Source: Lunularia cruciata (Eukaryota > Streptophyta > Marchantiopsida > Lunulariales > Lunulariaceae). From it: a DNA stretch of 64,000 nt. Positions 37,152 through 49,020 of this stretch are shown here, in pieces. The notes beneath the pieces are model-generated. The model did no database searches and was not told where the DNA came from. It was given only the letters and a program-made list of their open reading frames with translations. Numbering within the stretch: the first letter of the stretch is position 1; the number at the start of each line of letters is the position of its first letter. The stretch covers positions 16,063,001 to 16,127,000 of the forward strand of contig OX419755.1 of assembly GCA_948567375.1 (NCBI GenBank). Reading direction: 5' to 3'. Both the position numbers and the translations under genes were made by a program.

Positions 37152-38110
37152 CTAATCAGCTTCTATACCAAATGTAACTACAATTGCTTCCTTTACTTTG
37201 GTTTCATCTACTACCACTATTTCTTCCATCACATCTTCAATTTGAATTGAAATTGAAGTCATGGGTCTATTGATTACTTCCTCCTCTACTCTAACTTCTT
37301 CAATTGACTTAGGTAACTCACCCAAAGTCACTTGCACTCCTACATCTACAACTTTGCATTGGGTTTGTTCCTTTGCACTACTAAAAATTCTCTCTAACTC
37401 TGATCTTATTAAATCTAATATGAGACTCACATTATCTCTTACTTTTAGCATTTTCCTATTTACACTCTCTCTAAGGAAAATTGACAATTTTTTCATATCA
37501 ATGTCTTTTGTCTTTCTCTTTTGAAATTCATGCATTACCAACTTCAACTCATGCAGTCTCACTTCCTCCAATTTCACTTCTAACTCTGTACTCAACATCA
37601 TCTTTAATCTTGCAATGATCTCTCCTACTGATTTTGATTTATTCCCACGAGTTCTCTCCATCTTCAACTCATCACAATACATTTATTGTACTCTTCCTTC
37701 AATGTCTCTTTCTCCTTTTCATATTGAATCTGCTAAGCCTACACACTCCTCACCATATCCCGCAATCATTCTTCTTCATGACTTCTGCTTGTGAGTTATG
37801 TTTGCCATGCTTGATCTTTCTATTGGGCGCACTTGATCTCAAGCTCTCCAACTCATGCTCCATTATGATTTTGTTCACCTTTGAATGTATTGCTTCAAGT
37901 TGTGCATCATCAAATTCACTCTTCAACTTCTCAAATGCTGCCTTTTGATTCTTCAATTCTTTAGCTTGTTGTTCAAGTTCAGCAACATGCTTCACAAAAT
38001 TCTCCAACAGATTATCAAAGCTCTTCCTCCAAAGTACCACATCTACCCAAAATAGTTTGGCTTCTTCTAATCCTTGAGTTAACTTCTCCTTTAACTTCTT
38101 GCATCACTTG
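37152..38110 (-). pseudogene. LTR-borne coiled-coil protein gene in A4 (C-terminal half)
   Basis: It retains a long coiled coil: FDNLLENFVKHVAELEQQAKEL and KSEFDDAQLEAIHSK at 38040-37750, then GEIIARLKMMLSTELEVKLE at 37682 onward. The C-terminal region (DVGVQVTLGELPKSIEEVRVE) ends IVVTFGIEAD before a stop at 37152. The 176-codon final segment is uninterrupted, the longest intact C-terminal piece in the window, and preserves the pattern LHELKLVM..RKTKDIDM seen as LHKLKLLV..RKAKDVDM in A6. The N-terminal core is absent because of truncation. Confidence 0.75.
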
Positions 38111-38806
38111 ATCATTCCGGAAGGTCTGCACTTGACCTTGTAATGGCTCCATGGTCATCTTAATTTCTCAAAATTTGTTCAACATCCCCTGTAGTCCTTG
38201 CACCAACTCCTATAGGTACGGGTCCATGGTTCCTACAACATTGAATTGCTATTGTCTACTTTAAAAGAGAGTTGATATGATCACTCTAGAGTGTGCACAA
38301 ACTATCAAAACTACCATTGGCACCTTAGAAGCTACTACTCGTTGATAATATTCCTCACCAAAATTCTTGACCACAAATCTCTAAACATCACTTTTGGTCT
38401 CACTACATAACAAGTTTCTACTTGAGTGTTAAAAGGGAATGGATTTGGGACATTCAAATCCATCACAATAAAATGTAGATGGTGAAATCTCACTCTCTAT
38501 TGTAAATTACTACAGACAAAATCACTAGGTTTGGCAAATTCATCACTATATCCATGAACTTTGCTCCAAAGTGAAAAACCAGATACACTCTCACTTGCTT
38601 ACGCTAAATGCACATAACTTGATGTGGAACGGATTCAAGAACAAAAAGCAAGTTGCTGGATATTGTCCTCCCGGAGCCTCCATTCCATCTTCCCTCTAGC
38701 ACTCCTAATCTACCAATTACACCAAGATGTCTCTCCTCAAAATTACTTAGTCTCAATAGCCCATGTTCTTCCAAGAGGGATGATCTGCTCTCTTGGATGA
38801 CAACAC
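38111..38806 (-). other. Family B 5' leader and start of gag (minus)
   Basis: Reading leftward from the primer-binding site there is about 580 nt of leader without long frames, then an ATG at about 38227. This opens an MDPYL..LVQGLQGMLNKF..IK-type coiled, gag-like N-terminus that is lost at the junction with A4 near 38110. Position after a tRNA-Met-like PBS supports 5' leader plus gag. The protein match is by position only. Confidence 0.5.
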
Positions 38807-38820
38807 CTACTCTTATACCA
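38807..38820 (-). other. Primer-binding site (initiator Met tRNA type), family B
   Basis: On the minus strand TGGTATAAGAG starts one base after the LTR end (…ATTACA, A). It differs by one base from TGGTATCAGAG, the classic plant initiator-Met tRNA primer site. This fixes the LTR boundary and orientation. Confidence 0.7.
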
Positions 38821-38821
38821 T

Positions 38822-39345
38822 TGTAATACTCCAAGGATATGAGAACTGAGAAGAAACACACCATGAAAAACAAACAATTTTGCACTCAACCTCTGATGCC
38901 CCAAAGGAGCACCTTCTCTTTATTATATAGACAAATAGTATCTCCTCCAAGGAAGCTCCACCCTAGGATTAGGCACATTGATAGGTGACATATCAGCAAG
39001 CTCCATCCTTTGATTACTTACTTGGATGGGTGACATGTTGGCCTTGGTCCTATCTGGTTGGTCAAACAAGCTTTGACCAGAGGGAATCTTTTAGGGAATC
39101 TTCTTGTAGGAATCTCAGAATCATGTGGGTGAGGTACCGTTGGAAAGCTCTCAACAAGACAAAGTTGGGGGAGGGAAAGCTAGATTTAACTCTATTGGAG
39201 GGGAAATTTGCATATTTTCAAGGCCTAATTCATCTATTTAGGCCTCCAAAATTGCCTTCAAAGATTTCAGGCATATTTCGATTCATACTTTATTAGTAGA
39301 AGTTTCCTTTTGGTGATACCTATTTCTGATCTATTTAGTCCATCA
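38822..39345 (-). mobile_element. Family B 5' LTR (minus), truncated
   Basis: Aligned in reverse with 35087-35664 and 50207-50964: the AAGGAGCACCTTCT block at 38890, the TCAAACAAGCTTTGACC region at 39060 and the GGCCTAATTCATCTATTTAGGCC block at 39220. It ends TGTAATAC at 38822 next to the PBS. The first roughly 85 bases of the LTR are missing at the right, where plus-strand B gag sequence begins. Confidence 0.75.
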
Positions 39346-41468
39346 AGATCAAACAATGCAAGAAGGAAAACTGTCTCAAAGCCCAGTACCTACAATTGAA
39401 GTACTTGGAGAGGCACCCTTTCTTATGACATTGAACCAGGCCAATGATGAAGCCACATTATTACTACGGATGAAGAAGACCTGCAATATCAAGCCTTACA
39501 AGGAGCAGCATGCTATGGGAGTAGTGGAGAATTGGATCTCAAGAATGAATTGATACTTTTGATTGTTCTCAACGGAGATCATTGAGCATGTCATATGTAT
39601 GTTTGCATGTGGGTACTTGACCAAGCCCTCACATGGTACAATACTTGGGAACAGTCAATGTTGGCAAAAAAAAGAGAGGTCACATGGAAAGCAATGCAAG
39701 AAGGAGTTTTGAAAATTTTATAGTTTATGGATTTCATGCAAATGGCTTGAATCCGACTATGGTAATTGAAACAAAAGAATAGCATATAAGAGTACGTAGA
39801 AGCATTCCTAGATCTACAAGTTGCAATAATCAACATGAGTCCAATAGAGGCTCTAGACAGTTTCAAACAAGGGTTGAAGGATTGAATTTGCCAAGAAGTC
39901 ATGGTACAAAGTCCTTGCATTGTATTTGAAGCCATTGCTTGTTCTTAGAGAATAGCAAAGGCATTTGGAGAAGGTGAAGGAGTAGTTCCTTTTCAACATT
40001 ATTGGGAGCATAAATGCCACACGTGGATGAGCCAACACCTATGGAATTGGGCAACCTTTGGTTTCAAGATAGAGGAGCATGACCACTTCAAGAAGAGCAA
40101 GGACGAGTGGAAGAATAGAGAGATGGAGTCCCACGAGGAGAAGGAACTCAAGGAGAACAATGTCGTGGTTACAATTGTGGTAGCATTAGGCACATATCCA
40201 TCAACTATCATGCTTGTCTCCCTAGAGGCCCTTGGCCTTCATATAGGTAATCTTTGAACAACATGTAGTGATGCACTAAAGAAGAGGATGTAGAAGCCAC
40301 CTCAGAAAACAAACATTGCTAGTAAAGCTACCTTGAGGCCTTATTGGCTCAATAGGAAAGTGGACAAGCAAAGGGAGAAAGAAGACAAGTGTACAAAGAT
40401 CTAAAAAGGAAAACTCACAATTGATTGTCATAAATGGGGTCCTAAAAGGCAATCAAGTGAGAGTATTGATAGATCTTGAATCAATAGAGAATTTTTTATC
40501 TCACTCTATTGCAATAAGATAAGGGATGGATCTAGAAAAAGAGGAGAGCAAAGAAAAAGAGTTACCAAATAGGCAAAAAAAGAAGATTGAGTTCTTATCT
40601 AGAAGAGTAACACTCTTTGTATGAGAATATCAAGAAGTAATTGAGTGGCAAGTGATACAATTAGCTCATTATGATGCAATCTTAGGCATACCTTGGATTG
40701 AGCAATACAACCCTATGGTAGATTGGAGGAAGAAAGCAATGAGTACCTACTAATGGATGATCATTGGGGTTAGAGAAAAAGCACATAGGCAGAAATTGCT
40801 TCTCTATGTCATAGGAACAACATCTATCTATAAGACAAATAGATGTTTCATGGGTCTAATAAGAGAAGTCCAGAGTGCACAACTCAATGGACAAATTCTT
40901 GAGAAATTGAAGGACGTGGTAAATGAGTTTTGAGATGTCTTCCTAGATGATCTACCCTCAAGATTACACCAAAAAGGAGAGTAGATCATAAAATTGAGAT
41001 ACATTTGGGGAAGACACCTCCTTACAAGGCCCCATATTTTCTATCACCTCATGAGTTGGAGGAGTGTAAGGCTCAAATTGAAGATATATTGCAAAAAAGG
41101 ATTATCCAACCAGCGTATCACCATACGGGGCTCCTATCTTGTTTATGAAGAAGAAGACTGGTACAATGCGCATGTGCATTGACTATGGGAGCCTCAATCA
41201 GCAAATAGTGAAGAAAAAATACCCCTTACTCCACATGGACAACCTATTTGATCAACTCAATGGAGCAAAACACTTCAGCACATTGGACTTGTAGAGCTTT
41301 TACAATCAAATCCAGATTGTAAAGGAAGATGTATATAAAACTGACTTTTCAACCAAGTATGGCAAGTTTGAGTACCTTGTGATGCTATTCAACCTCACCA
41401 ATGCACCGGCCACTTTCATGAGTTTGATGAATGATATATTTTGGCCATATTTGGATAAGTCTATTATT
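39346..41468 (+). pseudogene. Family B chromovirus gag, protease and RT N-terminal half (plus)
   Basis: Gag-like sequence from 39356 (PTIEVLGEAPFLMTLNQAND…NWISRMN) leads to a zinc-knuckle-like CRGYNCGSIRHISI near 40160. Protease is recognisable near 40425-40745: LIVINGVLKGNQVRVLID with active-site DSG mutated to DLE, then HYDAILGIPWIEQYNPMVDW. RT runs 40980-41468: [67 protein letters not shown]. It stops at DKSII where the A5 LTR is inserted; the RT resumes at 49021 with IIFLDD. Multiple stops and frameshifts. Confidence 0.8.
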
Positions 41469-41989
41469 GTGGTACCCACATTTTTCATTTTGGACAAGTT
41501 TAGAAGAAGAAGTGCCTTGCTGAAACCAAATTGAAACCAAATAGAGAAGAAATGAAAGGAAACCTGTGTTTTGATCAAGCTCAAAGAAGTCAACTTTGTG
41601 TTAGAGGAAGAAAGACTAGGATTGGATCAGACTCGAAGAAGCTTACTTCATGTCAGAGCAGGAAAAAACTCGGATCAGACGCCTAAGGAGGGCAGACCCA
41701 AAGGAGGAAGGGAAGGTGTAGGTTAGGATTCTTGCAGGGACCATATCTCAGTGATGAAAAGTCCAAACCATATGTGCTATATCCGTTTAGGCCTCTTTTT
41801 TAGTGCTTTCTATTGCCACCAAAATCATAGAGTTTGGAAGTCTGTAGCAGAAGTTAAAACCATTTGAAGTTTCTATAGTAGATGTACAGAGTAGTTGAAG
41901 GTCTTTGGGTTGGTGTCTTCGGGTCAATGTGACTTTGGACTTCAGACTTTGAACTTCAGGTTTACACAAATTTGGATTAGAAGCTTCTT

Positions 41990-42589
41990 TGCTTCAAGAT
42001 GAAGATGACTAGATCTAAGATAGTTGGAGCTCAGAGTGCAATGAAAGTGACTTTGGGAATCTTGCTAGAGGCATTAGAGAGAGTTAGGATAGAGAAAAAA
42101 ATGGATAGTAGAATACCCATGACTTCAAATTTAGTTTTGATTGAAGATAGGATAGAGTTAGAGAAGAAATAGCAATAGTGAATAAACCCGAAGTGCAGGA
42201 TAAGACAATAAGTGTCTTTGGGTCAACAACATGAGTGATTGTGGGAAAATGGGTTACAAATTGAAGGCGTAGATAATGTACCCATGCTTTCAATTATAAC
42301 TCTTGGTGAGGATATAGTAGAATTAGCAAAGGAATTGATAGTAGCTAGACCTGAAGTAGATGAAGTAGGAGTGAAGATGTCTTTGGAGTTACTGTAAGAG
42401 GTATTAGAGAAGAGTAAGTCAGGAGAAAGAGAGTTAGAAGGATTATGTGTGATTGGAATTGTAGATCAGAGTGAAGAAGGGTTAGAATTGGTAGAGGAAT
42501 TAGTTGTTGTGAAACCCAAGGACAGAGTAGTGTGTGAAGTTACTTTGGGTTTGAAAGCCAAGGAAGAAGTAGACATCAGATTGGATTAG
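41990..42589 (+). pseudogene. C-terminal remnant of the LTR ORF in A5 (short-type LTR)
   Basis: It contains a stretch corresponding to KVTLG.L.EALERVR and the terminal part with VVKPKDRVVCEVTLGLKAKEEVDIRLD before the stop at 42587-42589. The core and almost all of the coiled coil are missing. In their place is sequence with repeated CTTCGGGTC/GACTT-type motifs. Stops interrupt every frame. Confidence 0.65.
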
Positions 42590-45500
42590 TAACAATTTTG
42601 AGATTTGAAGAGGTAGATATGAAGAGGTGCATTATCATTTCGGATCTGCAGGTTAGAAGAGTGGTTAGGAAATGGTATTTTTGTTAGAATTGTCGATTGC
42701 TTCACTATTTAAGAGTGGCATTCATAGCATTATGTTGTTCAGTGCTCATAATTTCTAAGAATAGATAAAGCAAAGTGCCGTGAAGTAATGCTTGTCATTT
42801 GAGCTTGATTCCGAGTATCAACACTGTGCTTGTGTTTGTGAGTGTGTGGACAATTTTGAAGTGCAAGTCAGCGTGCTTGTTGAGTGTTGGATTCCGTAGT
42901 CTTGATCTTTCCTCTGTGTGTTTGATCCTGAGTGAAGTGCAATTGGCACAATGCCTTGATAGATCTAAGAGGAATTGTAGTGTTGGTAGTATTCTGCATT
43001 TGTAAGTGCAGCACAATGTTGATGTGAAGTAATTTCAATCAAGGAAGTTGTGCCTTCAGTGGAGGGGTAGAACACAATTCTAAGGTGAAGTCATTTTGCA
43101 ATGAAGTGCCATTTTTGGGGGAGCTTGAATCATCACAATCAAGATTATTTGGAAAGAATTGAATGTGTTGTGATTAAGAAGTGTTAATCTGTGACAAGAT
43201 TGTGAATTAGTGCTTGTTACTCTCTTCAAGGTGTGGTTTTGTGACAACCCGGCAAATATCACTTTTGCGGTAATCGGATCAGTAGAGTTTGTTCCCACAG
43301 AGATATTATCCAGAATTGGTCAAATACAAAGATAAAAGTCACAATGGCAGTTCTTCTTGATGGCTTCTTTAATCTCTCAGGTAGAAACTAAACCTAGAAG
43401 AGAGTAACAAGCTCACAATCTTGACAACTTGTCACGAATACACACACACATAATCACAACATAGCAAATTCTGTCCAAACAACTCTTGATTGTGATGATT
43501 CAGATTCTCCCAAAGACGGCACTTCACTCCGAAGATTTCACCTCAGAATTGTGTTCCACCCCTCCACTGAAGGCACAACTTCCTCAATTGAAATTGCTTC
43601 ACATCAACTTTGTGTTGCACTCACCAATGCAGAATACTACCAACACTACAATTCCTCTCAAACCTATCAAGGCATTGCTCCGATTGCACTTCACTCAAGA
43701 TCAAACACACAGAATGAAGATCAAGGCTGCAGATTCCAACATCCACAGACACAACTTGCAAATTCCAACATCCACAGACACTTGCTCTTTGGAATTCTCC
43801 ACACACTCACAAACACAAACACAAAATTGACAATCGGAATTAAGCTTAAGCGACGAGTACTGGGAACAACACTTCACTTTATCTATCTTCAGAAATTTGA
43901 ATATTGAATAACATCATACTGCAAATTCTCCACTTAAATACTGAAGCAAACGACAGACTTGCCTACCTAGCACCGCTTCCTAACATCTCTTCCTACCTGC
44001 AGATCCAAAATGATAGTCTATTGTTTCATATCCGCCTCTTCCTATCTCAAAATTGACTTTTATCCCGATCCGATGTCTACCTCATCATCGGCTTCCAAAC
44101 TTGATGATCTTCCTACTACTTCTCCTTCTTTGGGTATAGCTAATTCTACCAACTCCTTCACTATTTCTACAACTTCTACACTACAATCTACAATTGAGCT
44201 CATGGGTAAGCCATCTACACTCTTATCTCCTGACCCACTCTTCTCTAAAGTGTCAATTATCAAGTCCGATGATAGTTGTATTCCTACTTCTGCAACATTT
44301 GGTCTCTTCTCCACTGTCACACTATTCCAAATCTTCTCTAATTCCAAATTGACTAAATCCAGTCTAAGACTAACATTATTCTCTACATCTAACATTTTCC
44401 TATCTACACGCTCTCTCAAGCAAATCAGCAACGTGTTCATATCCACATCTTTGGCTTTTCTCTTCCGGGTTTCCTGCACAAGCAACTTCAACTTGTGTAG
44501 GCGGGCTTCCTCCAATCTCCCTTCAGCCTCTGTGCTTAAGATGGCTCTCAACTTCCCCGCAACTTCTCTTATTGATTCCAACTCATATCCTCGAGAGCGC
44601 TCTACCTTCAGTTCTTCACAATACATCTTCAGCTCGTCTTCGTACTTCGCAGCAAGCATCTTCTTCTCCTTTGCATACTGTGTACTCTGTAACTCAACAC
44701 TTCTGACTAGCTCTCGTAATCATTCTTCTTCTCCTTGCCTGGCTGCTAACTCCCTCTGCCATGCTTGATCCTTCGCTGCTGCACTCTTCTTCAAGCTATC
44801 CAACTCCGGCTCCATTACGATGTTCATCGCCTTCAAATGAACATTCTTGATGTGCACATTACTCACTTCTTCCTTCATCTTATTGAGCGACATCATTTGT
44901 TCCTTCAATTCTTCGGCTCGCCTTTGCAATTCCTTATTTTTTTTCTGCGCAGCTTCCTTGTAGTACGGTTAGCGTTTTCTTCACCAAGCATTCCTCCCTC
45001 CAAAGTTCTTCCACTTCTTGCGATCTTTGGACTTGTTGTTCTTGCAGCTCCTTCACTTCACTCACCAGATACTTCACCATCTGCAATTTGTTCATCCCCT
45101 TACTGCGATCTTGGGGAAGTACGCTTTGATTCTCCTTCAACAATTCTAGCAATGGGGTTACCACCTTCGTCATGTAGAATATCCCGCTGAAGTGATCTTC
45201 CTTGTCATCGCTCTCTTTGTCTGGAATCTTCTCTTCCATCATCAGCTCCTTCATCCAAAGTCGCAATCTTCATATCTTTATTGGTCCGCACTTTCTTTGT
45301 CTTGGCCTCTTGAACTCGGCCCCGCGGGATTCTCTGCTTCCTCTTCTGCTCTTGACTTGTTTAATACCATTGTTTGACAAGCCTCACTCACTGCTGCCAA
45401 TTGTTGGACCTCTGGTTCTCCATCACTTTTGCTCCCCAACTCCTCACTTTTCAATGTGAGCTCTCTTCTTCCAAGTCCTCTTCTTGCAACTCAGTCTCCT

Positions 45501-45745
45501 CGCCAGACTTCGATCCTGATGATGCCTCTTTTACGACCTTTGCCGTCTCAACATCAGTTGCCAAGTCTTTCTTTGCATGGGAAGTGACTTGGCTTCTTTG
45601 GGTTTGATGCGCTTCTTCGTCTTTGGACTGGTAATGTCTTCGATTTTCCATTGTCCCGTCCTCGCGAAGTATTTGTCATTCAATCAAAGATGCAGCATAT
45701 ACTGACGCTCCTCATCGTCTGCTTCTCATCTCAAATCGGGATGCA

Positions 45746-47639
45746 TGTGACAACCCGGCAAATATCACTTTTGCGGTAATCGGGTAAGTAAAGTTTGTTC
45801 CCGCAGACATACGAGTCAGAAATGTCCAAATACGAAGCAAAGTAACAATTTCAGTTCTTCTTGAGTTCTTCTTTAGTCTCTCAGGTAGAAACCACACCCA
45901 GAAGAGAGTAACAAGCACTGACTCGCAGTCTTGTCACAAATTCACACTCTATAATCACAACACCATCAAATCTTTCCAAACAATCTTGATTGTGATGATT
46001 CAGGCTCTCCCGAAAACGGCACTTCACTGCAAAACGACTTCGCCTCAGAATTGTGTTCCACCCTTCCACTAAAGGCACAACTTCCTCGATTGAAATTGCT
46101 TCACATCAACTTCGCACTGCACTCACAAATGCAGAATACTACCAACACTACAATTCCTCTCAGATCTGTCAAGGCATTGCTTCGATTGCACTTCACTCAG
46201 GATCAAACACACAGAATGAAGATCAAGGCTGTGGAATCCAACATCCAACAAGCACACTGACTTGCACTTCGAATTTCTCCAAACATTCACAAACACAATT
46301 GCAAAGTTGATACTCGGAATCAAGCTCAAGCGACGAGCACTGCTTCACAGCACTTTGCTTTATCTATTCTCAGAAATAATGAGCACTGAACAACAATTTC
46401 TTGCGAATGCCACTCTTAAATAGTGAAGCAATCGGCAGTTCTAACAACTATACCGTTTCTACAACAACTGTTCTAACCTGCAGATTCGAAATGACAATGC
46501 AACCTTTCATATCTGTCTCTTCAAATCTCAAATCGGTTACTACTCCGATCCGATGTCTACTTCTTCCTCAGCTTTCAAACCCGAACCCGAAGTAATCTTA
46601 CTTCTTACTACTTTTCCTCGGGTTTCACATCTCCTACTTCCTCCACTAATTCTAACATTTCTCCTTCCTAATATGAAATTCCTATCATAGTTAAGCCTTC
46701 TAATTCTCTATCTCCCGACCCACTCTTCTCTAAAGTGTCAAATGTCAAATCCGAAGACACCTACACTCCTATCTCTCTTACCTCGGGTCTAACAATTATC
46801 AATTCTTTTGCTAATTCTACTATGTCATTGTCAAGAATTGTAATTGAAAGCATGGGTACACTATCTACACCTTCAATTTGTAACCCACTTTCCCCTAATC
46901 ACTCATGTTACTAACCCCAAGACACTTAATGTCTAATCCTGCACTTCGGGTTTATTCACTACTGTTATTTCTCCTTCAATTTCTATCATATCTTCAATCA
47001 GAACTGAAATTGAAGTCATGGGTATCCTAACTATCTTCTTTCTCTACTCTAATTTCCTCTGATCCCTCTGGCAAAACTCCCAAAGTCACCTTCACTGCAC
47101 TCCGAGGTCCGGCTACCTCTGATTTAGTCATCTTCATCTTGAGGCGAAGTCTTTAGACCCGAAGTCATGTAAACCCGAAGTACGAAGTCACATTGACCCG
47201 AAGACACTTTGACCCAAAGTACATCTACTCTTGAAACTTCAAATGCTTGTAACTTCGTCTACAGACCTCCAAACTTTGCGATTTTGGTGGCAATGGAAAG
47301 CCCTGAACAGGACGCTTCCAACGAGGTATAACACGCTTGATTTGGAGTTGTGGTCACTGAGATATAGCCCCCGCAAGAATCCTGACCTGCAACTTCTATT
47401 TCTCCTTCGGGTTTGCCTTCCTTAACGTCTGCTCCGAGTTTTTCCCTTCTCTGACACGAAGTTAGCTTCTTCGGGTCTGATCCAATCCAAGTCCTTCTTC
47501 CTCTTACATGAAGTCGACTTCCTCGGGTTTGATCAAATCACAAGTTTGCATTCATTTCTTCTCCATTTGGTTTCAATTTGGTTTCAGCAAGGCACTTCTT
47601 CTTCAAAACTCGTCCAAAATGAAAAACGTGGGTACCACA
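45746..47639 (-). mobile_element. Family A solo LTR A7 (minus, short type), 1894 bp
   Basis: Tips are TGTGACAACCCGG at 45746 and GTGGGTACCACA ending at 47639. The perfect duplication ATGCA lies at 45741-45745 and 47640-47644, inside the A6 ORF. This is the innermost insertion of the B > A5 > A6 > A7 stack and the cleanest short-type LTR. Collinear with A5 throughout, including the GTTACAAATTGAAGG and CCATGACTTCAA blocks. Confidence 0.93.
46540..47110 (-). pseudogene. C-terminal remnant of the LTR ORF in A7
   Basis: Reading leftward: a KVTLGVLPEGSEEIRVEKE block near 47095-47035, repeats of the terminal segment, and an end matching VDIGSE with stops at 46540. No core is present. The tail region seems duplicated relative to long-type LTRs (two copies of a CCCGAAGT-containing segment), as in A5. 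Non-coding as it stands. Confidence 0.6.
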
Positions 47640-49020
47640 ATGCATGTGTGACACCATACAATGATGCTCATCTTCGGATAGTAAGTTCAACCTAAAGTAG
47701 AAGTGAGCTACAAACGGTGCAAAGTAATGCGGTGGTGAGCCCATTTGCCAATTCACCACCATCTGCCTCGTTTGGTGATGAAAGCACTTTGCCCAATTAA
47801 CTAGAACTCCTACAAACATCTGATGGAAGAAGACAGCCTGCTGCATGTTCACATAGGTAGTTCGTTCTGGCTTGAACATGGCCATCATTGCCCCCACAAT
47901 ACTTCTTTGGATCGGGTCCCAATAGGACTCCACCTTGTAGCCATTTGTGGTTCTTGGAGCAAAGAACAAATTTTGGATTTCCGCTGTCTCCTTTGCAGCA
48001 TCACACTTCCGATAGAAGGTGATCCTTGTTGGTTCTCTTGCTTCTCTTCCCAATACCAACTTCCAATCCAACTCAATCCATCAAGCCAGATTGCCTCTCT
48101 TCCCTTCCAACTCGGGACCCTCCTCACAATTACTAGCAACAATCTCTGCCATCACTCTCGAAAAACTGAAATTCCAGTTCCATGCTAAAAACATAATATG
48201 AAGTCTAATCAAGACTTTGATTCTAGCCACTACAACTACCCTTTGAATTGCAAAACCTCTCACCGCCAATGTGTTGGCCACCTTCTTCGCCATGATTTGT
48301 TCTCTTGTTCTACGATGTTGGAAAATAAGACCCTCTCCTGGAGGAGACACTCTCACTCCCTCAAGGTTCCGGAAAATCTCACTCTCGATGGGCTTCTGGA
48401 CATGCATTACTATAGGACGACTACTCAAAGGAATTGGAAATTTACTCAAAGGATTTAACTTCCTCCTCCGTAGTTGCAATTTTATATTGCATTGAATTGC
48501 AGTCATTCTTCAGTCGATTTTGTCTATGAATTTCTGTCTTCTGCGTGCACTCTCGGTCACTGTCAAGACATGCTTATTCTGCCCCCGCCATTTTTTGAAA
48601 TGTACTTTCTTGCCACATACAGAGGTTGTTAAACGGTCTTCATCTTTCCTGCGTCTTCCAACCCAAAGATGATGATCTTTGGACTTTTTCCGGTGTACTC
48701 CTCTTCCGAGTACCTCCAACATTGGATCAGATGTTAGCTTCTTCGGCTTTCCTCCGAAGTTACTTCTGTCCATTCTTTGTCCGCAATTTGACTTTTAGTG
48801 CTTACTTTGTCTCTTAAACACTACTTACCATAGAAAAACAAAAAAATGTGGGTACCACAGGTTTCTACTTGAGAGACTAAAGAAGAACTCAAGAAGAACT
48901 CAAGAAGAACTACATTGTTATTGTTTGACTTTGTATTTGGACATTTCTGACTCGTATCTCTACGGGAACAAACTTTACTTACCCAATTACCGCAAAAGTG
49001 ATATTTGTTGGGTTGTCATA

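Larger units (their letters stand above)
36323..38110 (-). mobile_element. Family A LTR A4 (minus), 5'-truncated
   Basis: It starts TGTGACAACC at 36323 with the typical R/U5 sequence. U3 ORF sequence follows up to about 38110, where homology to other A copies stops and family B leader/gag sequence begins. The expected GGTACCACA tip is absent. No primer-binding site follows the 36323 end, so it is better read as an insertion into A3 sequence than as its 5' LTR. Confidence 0.7.
44060..48506 (-). pseudogene. LTR-borne core plus coiled-coil protein gene in A6 (split by A7)
   Basis: N-terminal part 48506-47645: a divergent start region, then the conserved core (IQRVVVVARIKVLIRLHIMFLAWNWNFSF, ELDWKLVLGRE, NGYKVESYWDPIQRSIVGAMMAMFKPERTTYV, QAVFFHQMFVG, VNWAKCFHHQTRQMV, PPHYFAPFVAHFYFRLNLL). 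Only one stop interrupts 48506-47645. A7 is inserted right after the core. The C-terminal part 45745-44060 has the charged linker (45651-45451), coiled coil (ELQEQQVQRSQEVEELWREE at 45266-44934) and an uninterrupted 199-codon end (44659-44060, EEARLHKLKLLVQETRKRKAKDVDMN) finishing VDIGSG. It belongs to a different subfamily from A2 and A9, and comparison of the three defines the conserved core. Confidence 0.8.
43240..48859 (-). mobile_element. Family A full-length solo LTR A6 (minus), interrupted by A7
   Basis: Tips are TGTGACAACCCGG at 43240 and GTGGGTACCACA ending at 48859, with the perfect duplication GGTTT at 43235-43239 and 48860-48864 inside A5. Without A7 and one ATGCA copy it is 3721 bp, the long type with the whole ORF. 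Opposite orientation to A5 creates a second inverted repeat: 42590-43239 pairs with 43240-44060. Confidence 0.92.
41469..49020 (+). mobile_element. Family A solo LTR A5 (plus, short type), interrupted by A6
   Basis: It starts TGTGGTACCCACA at 41469 and ends GGGTTGTCATA at 49020. The perfect duplication ATTAT (41464-41468 and 49021-49025) lies inside the B reverse-transcriptase motif coding IIxFLDD. Removing A6 and one GGTTT copy leaves about 1.93 kb, close to A7, so this is the short LTR type that lacks most of the ORF. The 3' part carries the same R/U5 sequence as the long type. Confidence 0.92.

Noticed and set aside
36323-38110. A4 as the 5' LTR of the A3 element
   Set aside because: No primer-binding site follows its inner end, gag and protease are absent between it and RT, and its outer tip is missing; an independent truncated insertion fits better.
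44010-44768. 252-codon plus-strand frame rich in Ser/Thr/Phe
   Set aside because: It is the antisense shadow of the A6 LTR ORF on the minus strand; similar Ser-rich frames opposite A1, A8 and A9 have the same origin.
48510-48773. Separate 87-codon gene at the start of A6
   Set aside because: It lies in the LTR region before the main ORF, has no counterpart with the same reading in A2 or A9, and shows no domain.
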